A stretch of 64,000 bases of DNA, from the NCBI GenBank assembly GCA_919901745.1, contig CAKKPP010000004.1:188460-252459 (forward strand). The letters run 5' to 3'. The stretch comes from Chloroflexota bacterium (GTDB lineage Bacteria > Chloroflexota > Limnocylindria > Limnocylindrales > CSP1-4). How positions within the stretch are numbered: position 1 is the stretch's first letter; each line of letters opens with the position of its first letter. The translations under genes and the position numbers were made by a program. Below are positions 18,058-25,908 of the stretch, in pieces. Below the pieces are notes generated by a model that made no database searches, was not told the origin of the DNA, and saw nothing but the letters and a program-made list of their open reading frames with translations.

Positions 18058-20125
18058 CCGCCAGGACGGTTCGGGCCACCCGCCGCGCGAGCGTCATGAT
18101 CGTGATCATCGGGTTCACCCCGATCCCCGTCGGGAACAGGGATCCGTCGCCGACGTAGAGGCCATCGACGACGCGCCCCGTCCGGTCCGCCCTGACCCGG
18201 CCGTCGGGATCGCAGACCGCATCGGCTGGATCCGCTCCGAGGCGCGCGGTCCCCATCTGGTGGGCCGAGAACACGGTCGCACGATTCGGCCCGAGGTCCA
18301 ACGAGGCGAGGCGCGATTCGAACGCGGCCCACCGGCGAGCGGCACCCGTGGGGTCGTCGCGGCCGTCGCGGCCGTCGTGGCGGCCGTCGTCGCGGTACCA
18401 GACCGGTGGCGTGGCGGCGCCCATGATCTCGCGCGCTCCGGCGGCGCGGGCGAGGCGGGCCATGCGGACCAGGGCGTGGCGCAATGTGGCCTCGCCGACC
18501 CGATCCAGTCGATAGTCGATCCTGACCCGTCCGGACCGGGTCAGGCGCACACGTCCGGACCCCCCGTCGCGAGTGACCGCGATGACGCCGGCGAAATGAC
18601 CGATGTCGCGAAGCATCGCCGCATGCTGCTCGGCTCCCTCCCAGGGGAAGGCCAGCGCGATCAGGCCCGGATGGCCGGGGGCCGATTCCAGGATGTAGCC
18701 ATTGCGTCCCGGCTCCGAGGCCGAGAACGCGTCGATCCGGGCCGCCTGCATCGTCCCCCGCCACATGTCGATCCGCTCGTCGAATCGTGCCGCGATCACC
18801 GGAACCGGATGGAGCCGGAGGTGTCGTCCGAGAGCAGGGTGGTCGATCCCGGACCGCTCCAGGATCGCCGGTGTCCGCAGCGCCGCCGCCGCGACGACGA
18901 CCTGTGGCGCCCGCACGATGAGCCGCCGCGCTCCATGCACCTCCCCCAGCGTCGCCTCCACACCGACGGCCCGGCCCCGCTCCAGGACGATCTTCGTGAC
19001 GGTCGCGTCCGGCACGACCCGGGCGCCGGACTCGCAGGCAGCGGCAAGGTGGGCCCGGATGCCCGATCGCTTCTCGCCGCGGGTACAGCCGAACGGGCAC
19101 GAGCCGCACGCCCCGCACGACGTGGCGTTGCGCAGGACCGGACCGGCCGCCCAACCGAGGGCCGCCGCGCCGCGCAGGAGCACCTCGTCCTTGGGCGGGA
19201 TCACCGTGGCCGGGGCGAGCTCGAGTTCGCCGCCGATCGCCGCGAGGTCAGCGTCCCATGTGGCCCCGACGACATCGGCCAGACCATGGCGCGCGGCCCA
19301 CTCCTCTCGAACGTCGAGCGGCGCGGGAGCGCAGGTCATCCAGTTGATCAGGGTGCCACCACCGACCCCGGTGCCGGCAAGGATCGGGATGCTGCCGTCC
19401 CAGCACGCGCTGAGCCCCCGGTTGAGATAGAGGCGCTCGAACGCCGCCAGCTCGTCGGCGGGCATCGAGCCCTCATCGACGAAGGGGCCTGCCTCCAGGA
19501 CCACGACGGACCGGCCGGCGCGGGCCAGCTCGGCGGCGATCACGCCGCCCCCCGCGCCCGATCCAACGATGACCACGTCGACGTCGAGCGTCGCCGTGGC
19601 GCCACGACCCGCCGTGCCCGGCGGAGGCGGCACGATGGTCGGCCGGATCGACGTCCGTTCCTCGGCGACCGGCCGCTCGTCCTGGACGTAGCCCATCTCG
19701 TCGAGGCGCGCGTTGTGACCGCCGGCGTCACGTTCCGCGTACGCCAGGAACGTCAGGAGCCGGCGATACCCCGCGAAGCCGGCGCGCCACAGCGCCAGGC
19801 GCGAGGTGCTCCAGCGGAGGAGGAACCGCTCGCGCTCGACCGGCGACCGGGCGGCGAACAGGATCGGACGACCGCCGAGGACCAGGTTGGCGAGGCGCGA
19901 TCGAAGGGCGAACAGGACGGCGCGCAACTGGAGCACCTGGATCGGGTCGAGGGCGCTCTCCATCGCCACGGCGGCGAGCCTGGCGCGCTGTTCGCCACGC
20001 CCCGGGACGAAGGCCTCGGCAAGCTCGGCGAGCGTGGCCAGATCGGCCGGCGAGAACGTGCGCGGCGACTCGTCCCGTGCGGGCAGCGACTCGTCCCGTG
20101 CGGGCACCGTCGCCGTCGTCGTCAC
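18050..20125 (-). CDS. GMC-family FAD oxidoreductase, long-chain alcohol oxidase-like
   Basis: A 691-residue flavoprotein. Residues 20-140 form an all-helical N-domain of the kind found in long-chain alcohol oxidases. The Rossmann FAD motif GSGAGGG is near residue 190, followed by the GMC signature GTGVGGGTLINWM near residue 250. CGACGSCPFGC near residue 345 is a cysteine-rich segment also seen in alcohol-oxidase-like members, and the C-terminus has SAHQMGTARLG and GVNPMITIMTLA, the usual GMC end. It should oxidise an alcohol to an aldehyde. Residues near 590 hold an Asp-Gly-Arg repeat from a 9-bp microsatellite. The GTG start overlaps the acyl-CoA dehydrogenase stop (GTGA), so the pair is coupled. 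Confidence 0.88.
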   Translation of the reverse strand: MTTTATVPARDESLPARDESPRTFSPADLATLAELAEAFVPGRGEQRARLAAVAMESALDPIQVLQLRAVLFALRSRLANLVLGGRPILFAARSPVERERFLLRWSTSRLALWRAGFAGYRRLLTFLAYAERDAGGHNARLDEMGYVQDERPVAEERTSIRPTIVPPPPGTAGRGATATLDVDVVIVGSGAGGGVIAAELARAGRSVVVLEAGPFVDEGSMPADELAAFERLYLNRGLSACWDGSIPILAGTGVGGGTLINWMTCAPAPLDVREEWAARHGLADVVGATWDADLAAIGGELELAPATVIPPKDEVLLRGAAALGWAAGPVLRNATSCGACGSCPFGCTRGEKRSGIRAHLAAACESGARVVPDATVTKIVLERGRAVGVEATLGEVHGARRLIVRAPQVVVAAAALRTPAILERSGIDHPALGRHLRLHPVPVIAARFDERIDMWRGTMQAARIDAFSASEPGRNGYILESAPGHPGLIALAFPWEGAEQHAAMLRDIGHFAGVIAVTRDGGSGRVRLTRSGRVRIDYRLDRVGEATLRHALVRMARLARAAGAREIMGAATPPVWYRDDGRHDGRDGRDDPTGAARRWAAFESRLASLDLGPNRATVFSAHQMGTARLGADPADAVCDPDGRVRADRTGRVVDGLYVGDGSLFPTGIGVNPMITIMTLARRVARTVLAEG
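20065..20106. repeat. 21-bp perfect tandem duplication in GMC gene
   Basis: The unit starting GCGACTCGTCCCGTGCGGGC is present twice and encodes the duplicated Pro-Ala-Arg-Asp-Glu-Ser at the N-terminus of the GMC oxidoreductase. It is in frame, so it is a recent in-frame duplication. Confidence 0.8.
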
Positions 20126-21408
20126 GATCCGCGGGCGACCCCGTCGCGCCGGGGGTTGCCGCGCTCCCAGCCCTGCGCCGGCCACGCCTCGCAGCGGAGT
20201 GGCCGGTCCTCGCGATACCCGAGGGCGTAGTCGGCCTGGATGAGCGTGTGCAGCTGGCTCGTGCCCTCGTAGATGACGGCCGCCTTCGAGTTGCGCAGGT
20301 AGCGCTCCACGGGGAACTCGTTCGAATACCCGTTCGCGCCGTGGATCTGGATCGCGTCGAGCGCCGCCTGAACGGAGTGTTCCGTCGCGTGCCACTTGGC
20401 GAGCGACGTCTCGCGGGTGTTGCGCAGCCCCTGGTTCTTGAGCCACGCGGCCCGCCAGACCAGCAGCCGGCCCATTTCGATCCCCTTGGCCATGTTCGCG
20501 ATCATCTGCTGGACGAGCTGGTGTTTCCCGATCTCCTGGTCGAACGTCCGCCGTTCGTGGGCGTAGCGGAGTGACGCGTCGAGACAGGCCTGGGCCAGGC
20601 CGACCGCGCCCGAGGCGACCGTGAAGCGGCCCTGGTCGATGGCGCTCATGGCGACGAGGAAGCCCTCGCCCTCCTCGCCGATCCGGTGCTCCTCCGGCAC
20701 GACAACGTCGTCGAGGTTGATCAACCCGGTGTTGCCGGCTCGGATCCCGAGCTTGCCGTGGAGGGTGCCCGTGGTCAGGCCGGTCATGCCTCGCTCCAGG
20801 AGGAACGCGGTGACGCCCCTGTGCTTCTTCGCCCGATCGACACTCGCGAACACCAGGAAATGGTCTGCGAGATCGGCAAGGGAGATCCAGATCTTCTGGC
20901 CGTTCAGGCGGTACGCAGCGCCATCGCGACGCGCCGTCGTCTGGAGGTTCGCGGCATCCGTCCCCACGCCCGGTTCGGTCAGCGCGAACGTGGCCAGCTT
21001 CTCGCCCCGTGCCTGGGGGACCAGCCAGCGCCGGCGCTGCTCCTCGTTCGCCCACTGGAGGAGTGCGAGCGAGTTCAGGCCCACGTGGACGCTCTGGACC
21101 ACGCGGAACGCCGTGTCGGCCCGCTCCAGTTCCTCGCACAGGATCGCGAAGCTCACGTAGTCCATGCCGGCGCCGCCGTAGGCTTCCGGGATCGGGGCGC
21201 CCAGGAGTCCGGCGTCGGCCATCCGCTCGAACACCTCGCGGTGGACCTCGCCCTTCTCGTCCCACTCGCGGATGTGGGGCAGAATCTCGGCCTCCGCGAA
21301 GGCGCGGACGCTCTGCTGGACGAGGCGGTTCTCGTCGGTCAGGGTGAAGTCGATCACAGACGTGCGAACCTCGAAGGCGGAGCCGGCGATGCTCGGCGCC
21401 GGGGGCAT
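20122..21408 (-). CDS. Acyl-CoA dehydrogenase
   Basis: A flavoprotein of up to 428 residues with the three acyl-CoA dehydrogenase domains. FALTEPGVGTDAANLQTTA (residues near 155) and QKIWISLADLAD are the FAD/substrate signature, IHGANGYSNEFPVERYLRN the helical C-domain, and the catalytic Glu is in VIYEGTSQ near residue 380. A Pro/Arg-rich 25-residue tail follows. The substrate chain length cannot be read. Two starts are possible: ATG 21408, which overlaps a TAGAAT hexamer by spacing that would leave it untranscribed, and GTG 21357, which gives the family-typical N-terminus IDFTLTDENRL. It is coupled to the GMC oxidoreductase downstream. Confidence 0.9.
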   Translation of the reverse strand: MPPAPSIAGSAFEVRTSVIDFTLTDENRLVQQSVRAFAEAEILPHIREWDEKGEVHREVFERMADAGLLGAPIPEAYGGAGMDYVSFAILCEELERADTAFRVVQSVHVGLNSLALLQWANEEQRRRWLVPQARGEKLATFALTEPGVGTDAANLQTTARRDGAAYRLNGQKIWISLADLADHFLVFASVDRAKKHRGVTAFLLERGMTGLTTGTLHGKLGIRAGNTGLINLDDVVVPEEHRIGEEGEGFLVAMSAIDQGRFTVASGAVGLAQACLDASLRYAHERRTFDQEIGKHQLVQQMIANMAKGIEMGRLLVWRAAWLKNQGLRNTRETSLAKWHATEHSVQAALDAIQIHGANGYSNEFPVERYLRNSKAAVIYEGTSQLHTLIQADYALGYREDRPLRCEAWPAQGWERGNPRRDGVARGS

Positions 21409-21478
21409 CCATTCTAGGCGGGCCAGAGCACGTCCTCCCGGCGCCGTCCGCTCGTCGCCCCGACCCGCTGTGGCTCCC

Positions 21479-21484
21479 TATACT
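21479..21484 (+). promoter_or_regulatory. -10 hexamer TATACT, aminotransferase gene
   Basis: TATACT, the best -10 of the window, 6 bases before ATG 21491. There is no Shine-Dalgarno site, so the mRNA is probably leaderless. Confidence 0.5.
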
Positions 21485-21490
21485 CGGCCG

Positions 21491-22801
21491 ATGGATACCC
21501 ACCCTGGCAACCTCGCCGCGCGCGCAGCCGAGCACTTCTCCCCCGTCATCGGCCGCTACTTCGAGCGGAGCTGGAGCCACGGGATCGGCCATCGCCTGTT
21601 CGATACGGACGGCAGGTCCTACCTCGACTTCGCCAACGGGATCGCCGTGACGGCCCTCGGACATGCCCACCCGGCGGTCACCGCGGCGATCCATGCCCAG
21701 GCCGACCGGCTCATCGGACCCACCGCGGCCGTCGGCTACTCGGAGCCGCCGGTGCACCTGACGGAACTGCTCGCCGCGACGCTGCCCGATCCGATCGACA
21801 CGATCTTCCTGCTCAACTCCGGCTCCGAGGCGATCGAAGGCGCGCTCAAGCTGGCCCGCCGTGTCACCGGGCGCCCGGGGATCATCGCGTTTCGCGGGGC
21901 GTTCCACGGCCGCACGATCGGGGCGACGTCCGTCACGAGCTCCAACCTGAACTACCGCGTCGGCTATGAGCCGCTCCTCCCGAACGTCTACCTCGCGCCG
22001 TTCCCGGCCGCCTACCGCGACTTTGGCGACGACGAGGCGGAGGCGACGCGGGCCTGCTTGGCCGAGCTCGACGCACTGATGGCGACGACCATCCCCTCCG
22101 GCAGCGTCGCGGCGATTCTCATCGAGCCGGTCCAGGGCGAAGGCGGCTTCATTCCGGCCCCCGGCGCGTTCCTGCGCGGGCTCCGCGATCGCTGTGACAC
22201 GCACGGCATCCTGCTCATCGTCGACGAGGTCCAGACGGGCTATGCGCGGACCGGCCGGATGTGGGCGTTCGAACACGCCGGGATCATCCCCGACGTCGTC
22301 TGCATCGCAAAGGCGATTGCGAACGGCCTCCCACTCTCGGCCATCGCGACCCGGCGAGAGCTCCAGGAGCGCTGGGGGAAGTCCGCCCACGGGTCCACGT
22401 ACGGCGGCAACCCGGTGTCGTGCGCGGCGGCGATCGCCGTGCTTCAGACGATGGAGGCCGAGGGGCTCGTCGCGAACGCGGCCGCGCGCGGCGCCGAACT
22501 GCGGGCGGGCCTGGATCGCCTGGCCGCCGAAGACGACCGAATCGGGGACGTTCGCGGGCCCGGGCTGATGGTCGGAGTCGAGCTGGTGCGAGATCGAGAG
22601 ACCCGCGAGGCCGACGGTGAGCTCGCGACGGCAATGCTCGCGAGGTGTGCCGATCTCGGGCTCCTGGTCCTGACGTGCGGTCCCGCGCACAACGTCGTCC
22701 GCTGGATCCCGCCGATCGACGTGTCGGCCGCCGAAATCGTGGAGAGCCTCGAGTTGTTCGGGGAGGCGCTCAGGACCGTCGAGGTCGAGCGAACGGCGTG
22801 A
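21491..22801 (+). CDS. Class III aminotransferase, 4-aminobutyrate/acetylornithine type
   Basis: A 436-residue fold-type I PLP enzyme. NSGSEAIEGALKLAR near residue 113 is the PLP phosphate site, LIVDEVQTGYARTGRMWAFEH near residues 238-258 the class III signature, and the PLP-lysine is in CIAKAIANGLP near residue 276. The sequence agrees best with 4-aminobutyrate aminotransferases (GabT-like), which move the omega-amino group to 2-oxoglutarate, but acetylornithine and other omega-aminotransferases share these motifs. It is divergent from the acyl-CoA dehydrogenase gene and has its own TATACT promoter. Confidence 0.9.
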   Translation: MDTHPGNLAARAAEHFSPVIGRYFERSWSHGIGHRLFDTDGRSYLDFANGIAVTALGHAHPAVTAAIHAQADRLIGPTAAVGYSEPPVHLTELLAATLPDPIDTIFLLNSGSEAIEGALKLARRVTGRPGIIAFRGAFHGRTIGATSVTSSNLNYRVGYEPLLPNVYLAPFPAAYRDFGDDEAEATRACLAELDALMATTIPSGSVAAILIEPVQGEGGFIPAPGAFLRGLRDRCDTHGILLIVDEVQTGYARTGRMWAFEHAGIIPDVVCIAKAIANGLPLSAIATRRELQERWGKSAHGSTYGGNPVSCAAAIAVLQTMEAEGLVANAAARGAELRAGLDRLAAEDDRIGDVRGPGLMVGVELVRDRETREADGELATAMLARCADLGLLVLTCGPAHNVVRWIPPIDVSAAEIVESLELFGEALRTVEVERTA

Positions 22802-22806
22802 CGAGA

Positions 22807-22826
22807 CGCCTGCCGCGCGGCAGGCG
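22807..22826. terminator. 20-bp palindrome, bidirectional terminator candidate
   Basis: CGCCTGCCGCGCGGCAGGCG is perfectly self-complementary: an 8-bp stem with a 4-base loop, or a 10-bp cruciform. It sits 6 bases after the aminotransferase stop and before the convergent HTH gene stop. It has no T-run. Confidence 0.55.
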
Positions 22827-22855
22827 CCCCAGGGCGGTTGGCTGTCGGTCCGGAA

Positions 22856-23050
22856 CTAGCGGTTCGCGGAGAGGAAGCGCATCACGTCGTCAAGACGGAA
22901 GCGTCGATCGCCGCGCTTGCAGACCCGATAGAAGGGCAGCTCGCCGCGATCGCCCAGGCGCTTCACCGTGTTGACATGCAGGTGAAGCATGTCGGCAACC
23001 TCGGTCGCCGTGAGCATCGGACCAAGTTCGTTAACGGCCATCGAAGCCAT
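22856..23050 (-). CDS. Small helix-turn-helix protein, excisionase-like (HTH_17)
   Basis: A 64-residue MerR-like single-domain protein. MLTATEVADMLHLHVNTVKRLGDRGELPFYRV matches the HTH_17/excisionase pattern, including the wing (KRGDRRFRLDDVMRFL). Such proteins bind DNA as phage excisionases or as small chromosomal regulators. No integrase lies nearby, although tRNA-Arg is 180 bases away. ATG 23050 is taken; a second ATG at 23041 is possible, and an upstream extension to 23212 is Thr/Arg-rich and reads like a shadow. Confidence 0.8.
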   Translation of the reverse strand: MASMAVNELGPMLTATEVADMLHLHVNTVKRLGDRGELPFYRVCKRGDRRFRLDDVMRFLSANR

Positions 23051-23232
23051 GCTGTCTGTTCGCCTCGTTGCGGGCACTTGAGGGCTGGTCCGTCTCTGTC
23101 GGGTGAGCGACGGTGACGTCCGGCCCGCTTCTGTGGGGAGTGTCGGGGTCCGGACCGCCCCAGACCAGCCGTACTTTGGGGTGTCCGGCAGTACCACGTG
23201 GGCATACGGCACCGCGGACCGGCGGGCAGGTG

Positions 23233-23309
23233 TGGCGTCCCCGGCAGGATTCGAACCTGCGACCGGCCGCTTAGAAGGCGGCTGCTCTGGTCCACTGAGC
23301 TACGGGGAC
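23233..23309 (-). tRNA. tRNA-Arg (anticodon TCT)
   Basis: A full cloverleaf on the minus strand: acceptor GTCCCCG/CGGGGAC, D-stem GCTC/GAGC, anticodon stem GCCGC/GCGGC around loop CTTCTAA (anticodon TCT, reads AGA), T-stem GCAGG/CCTGC with loop TTCGAAT, discriminator G, and an encoded CCA. All stems pair. Confidence 0.96.
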
Positions 23310-23438
23310 CCGGCGCACAGATTAGCGCACGTTTGTGCGATTCGGACCTCCTTCCACCTTGCGCCGCAGCTGCCGGCGTGCGACACTCCGCGCCCCGTGC
23401 GCCGGTGAGACCGGCCAGGTAGAGGGATCCCCACCCGG

Positions 23439-24827
23439 ATGTCGTCGCGCCCAACCACCTCGACATCGAAGCGGCCGATCGCGGCCGCCCAGACCGGCTC
23501 AACCGCCGGTCAGCTGGCGCTCGACCTCCCGGCCGTCGTCCCCGCCCTGCCGATCGAGCCTGAGTGGAAGACGCAGCAGCGGCTGTGGGGCCACAGCTTC
23601 CACCCGATGTGCTCGTACCTGGCCAGCTTTCCGGCGGGCCTGACGCACGCGTTCATCGCCCGCTACAGCCGGCCGGGCGACGTTGTTCTGGATCCCTTCT
23701 CCGGCCGCGGCACGACGCCGCTCCAGGCGGCGGCAGAGGGCCGGATCGGGGTCGGCAACGACCTCAACCCCTTCGCCCACCTGCTGACGGCGGCCAAGGT
23801 CGAGCCGGCCACGCCGCCCGAGGCGCGAACGCGACTCGCCAGTCTGCGCGTCGGCTGGGCGGGGCAGTCCGCCGATTGGCTCGCCCTGGCCGGCCGAATC
23901 CAGGGGGACCCGGCCCACGGTGGCCCGGAGCCCGTCCCGGTCGAGGTCGCCGTGGCGTTCCATCCGCGCACCTTCGCCCAGCTGCTCTACGTGCGGGCCA
24001 CCCTCCGTCTCGAGAATCGCGTGGACCGCTTCCTCGCCGCCGCCATCACCGGGATCCTTCACGGCAAGAGCCCCACGTACCTGTCCGAGCTCATGCCGAA
24101 CACGTTCAGCATGGCGCCACGGTACGTCCGCGAGTACGCCGCGCGGACCGACTTCCGGTCCCCCGAACGCGACGTGTTCGACTGTCTCTCGCTCAAGCTG
24201 GACCGCCTGTATCGCCAACCCGTGCCGCGAACATCGGGGATCGCCCTGCTCGGCGACGCACGCGACGCGGGCGAGAGAAGCAGGGCCGCGCTCCGCGCCC
24301 GGGGCCTCCCCGATCGCGCGCGCCTGGTGGTCACCTCCCCGCCGTACCTGCGGGTGGTGAAGTACGGCTACTACAACTGGCTCCGAACGTGGTTCCTGGG
24401 GTTCGACGCCGCGACCATCGACGCGACGCTCGACGACGCCCATCATCGAGAGCCCTATCTCGAGTTCCTGCGCCAGGTCCTGGCCGGGCTGCGCCCCGCC
24501 CTGACCGATGACGCCGTCGTGGTCCTCGTCGTCGGCGACGTCGAGACGGATCGTGGCCGGCGCCTCGAGGGCGGAATCGGGCTGGCGGAGCGCGTCTGGG
24601 AAGACGCCGCGGCGCCGGAGGGGTACCACCTCGCCGGCGTCGTCCTCGATGCCGTCCACGCCCACCGAAAGATGACGAAGCTGTGGGGCAGCGAGGCCGG
24701 GCGCGCGACCAAGACCGACCGCATCCTGGTCCTCGGGGCGACCGAGACCGGGCGCCGCCGCGCCGTTGCCGGTGCCGCATCTCCGGTCGACTGGACCTGG
24801 CCGCAGCGCGGGCTTCGCGCCCTCTGA
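23439..24827 (+). CDS. DNA (cytosine-N4 or adenine-N6) methyltransferase, orphan
   Basis: A 462-residue amino-methyltransferase. Motif I DPFSGRGTT is at about residues 85-93 (SAM binding, with GNDLNPFA as the following motif), and catalytic motif IV TSPPY is at about 299-303. Motif I before TSPPY, about 210 residues apart, is the alpha-like order, although TSPPY itself is usual in beta-class enzymes that have the motifs reversed. The intervening region would be the target recognition domain. There is no restriction endonuclease or specificity subunit nearby, so it is an orphan. It may also be a non-restriction methyltransferase acting on DNA for regulation. Confidence 0.85.
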   Translation: MSSRPTTSTSKRPIAAAQTGSTAGQLALDLPAVVPALPIEPEWKTQQRLWGHSFHPMCSYLASFPAGLTHAFIARYSRPGDVVLDPFSGRGTTPLQAAAEGRIGVGNDLNPFAHLLTAAKVEPATPPEARTRLASLRVGWAGQSADWLALAGRIQGDPAHGGPEPVPVEVAVAFHPRTFAQLLYVRATLRLENRVDRFLAAAITGILHGKSPTYLSELMPNTFSMAPRYVREYAARTDFRSPERDVFDCLSLKLDRLYRQPVPRTSGIALLGDARDAGERSRAALRARGLPDRARLVVTSPPYLRVVKYGYYNWLRTWFLGFDAATIDATLDDAHHREPYLEFLRQVLAGLRPALTDDAVVVLVVGDVETDRGRRLEGGIGLAERVWEDAAAPEGYHLAGVVLDAVHAHRKMTKLWGSEAGRATKTDRILVLGATETGRRRAVAGAASPVDWTWPQRGLRAL

Positions 24828-24854
24828 GTCACGCGATCTGAGCCACGCGGTCTC
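24825..24854. repeat. Near-perfect 15-bp direct repeat before small ORF
   Basis: TGAGTCACGCGATC is followed directly by TGAGCCACGCGGTC. The first unit contains the methyltransferase stop. It lies just upstream of the TAGAAT hexamer of the next gene and could be a regulator site. Confidence 0.4.
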
Positions 24855-24858
24855 CCGC

Positions 24859-24864
24859 TAGAAT
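24859..24864 (+). promoter_or_regulatory. -10 hexamer TAGAAT, small protein gene
   Basis: TAGAAT is 6 bases before ATG 24871, the same spacing as at the aminotransferase gene, so the mRNA is probably leaderless. Confidence 0.45.
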
Positions 24865-24870
24865 GCGCCG

Positions 24871-25098
24871 ATGAAGCAGATGTACCACCCGTCCGATCTG
24901 GCCACGATGGATCCGCTCGTGCTGATGAAGAACCTGGACCACGTCCGGATGACGAGCCGACGGTTGAGTTACATCCTCCAGCAGCAGGTCCACCTGTACA
25001 CGCCCGAGGCGAACCAGATGCGCCAGCAGATCGATGTGTATGTCGATGCCGAGCGCCAGATCGAGGGCGAGATGGCGAGGCGCCAGATCCGCGCCTGA
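24871..25098 (+). CDS. Small conserved-looking helical protein, 75 residues
   Basis: A short Met/Gln-rich protein predicted as two helices: LVLMKNLDHVRMTSRRLSYIL (about residues 16-36) and QMRQQIDVYVDAERQIEGEMA (about 49-69). Its amino-acid composition, with few Ala/Arg runs, differs sharply from shadow frames and it has both a -10 hexamer and a downstream terminator, so it is a real gene. No family is recognised; a coiled-coil or adaptor role is possible. Confidence 0.75.
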   Translation: MKQMYHPSDLATMDPLVLMKNLDHVRMTSRRLSYILQQQVHLYTPEANQMRQQIDVYVDAERQIEGEMARRQIRA

Positions 25099-25103
25099 CC
25101 TGA

Positions 25104-25137
25104 GGCTCGACGTACGAAAAGGCTCGACGTACGAAAA
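25104..25137. repeat. 17-bp perfect tandem repeat, 2 units
   Basis: GGCTCGACGTACGAAAA occurs twice in a row between the small-protein stop and the terminator. The CGTACG core is palindromic. Confidence 0.75.
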
Positions 25138-25160
25138 CCCCCGCCCAGGAGCGGGGGTTT
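25135..25160. terminator. Rho-independent terminator
   Basis: A 10-bp stem AAACCCCCGC/GCGGGGGTTT with a 6-base loop, ending in a T-run. It is the clearest terminator of the window and, having A and T runs on both sides, can work for both convergent genes. Confidence 0.85.
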
Positions 25161-25215
25161 CCTCGTAACCGATCGCTGGTGATCGGGATGATGACGTGAT
25201 CGGGTGCCGCTCGCG

Positions 25216-25650
25216 TCAGACGACGGCGGCGGCAAACTCGTGGGTGGACTCAGGCACGGCAATGTCGTCGTGGGCCGGGTTGGCGTCCAGATCGGACCGG
25301 GTTGCCGTTGGCGCGGTGGGATGGGCGGCCGGCGAAGCGGCGCGTGCGGCCGGGACGGCGCGAACGGCCGGAGCGCTGACCCGGCGGCGCTCGGCATCCT
25401 CCGCCACGACTTCCCGGACGAGCACGGCCAGGTGCGGCATCTCGAAGAGGCTGAACCCGATCCCGTGCGCGCCGAGTTCGTCGGCACTCCAGCCGCGGAA
25501 GAGGCCACGGCCGGCGACGGCACACATCTCGTCGTAGAGCTCAGGCCACCCGACGGATCGTCGGCGGTGGCAGAACCGGACGAATTCGATCGCCTCCGGT
25601 GACGGAGCTCGATCGGCCGAGGGCGCACGCTCAGGGGTGCGCGATTCCAT
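25216..25650 (-). CDS. Hypothetical protein with Ala/Pro-rich tail, 144 residues
   Basis: Residues 15-75 form a folded core (EAIEFVRFCHRRRSVGWPELYDEMCAVAGRGLFRGWSADEL), followed by LAVLVREVVAEDAERRRV and then a disordered Ala/Pro/Thr-rich tail. I do not recognise the family. ATG 25650 is chosen for the ribosome binding site AAGGAGGG 10 bases upstream; the longer frame to 25857 is low-quality. It is followed on the same strand by nothing, as it converges on the terminator. Confidence 0.65.
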   Translation of the reverse strand: MESRTPERAPSADRAPSPEAIEFVRFCHRRRSVGWPELYDEMCAVAGRGLFRGWSADELGAHGIGFSLFEMPHLAVLVREVVAEDAERRRVSAPAVRAVPAARAASPAAHPTAPTATRSDLDANPAHDDIAVPESTHEFAAAVV

Positions 25651-25908
25651 CGATGGGTACCCTCCTTTCAAGTCCGGACGCGGGCGTCGCAAACCATCCC
25701 GAGTTCGGCGAATCGAACCGAACCCCGGTCTCCAATCCCGGTGGAAGTCCGGCGGGGCGGCCCTCCCAGGCACCTCCGCGTCCTCGGGACATGGTAGGCG
25801 CCGGTCCCCCGCCGCCGATAGGGGTTTTTCCACCAAGTCGTCCACCAACTTGTCCACACGAACGGACGCTCGTCGAACGCCCGTCCGGAACGTGCGGGGC
25901 CCGACGGG

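Noticed and set aside
18050-22690. One 1546-residue open frame on the minus strand
   Set aside because: Only 18050-20125 reads as a GMC oxidoreductase. The rest is antisense to, or out of frame with, the acyl-CoA dehydrogenase and aminotransferase genes, both of which have clear motifs.
25827-25858. Three DnaA-box-like sites (TTGTCCACA and two variants)
   Set aside because: Only TTGTCCACA matches well. There is no dnaA/dnaN, AT-rich region or further boxes, so it is not an origin.
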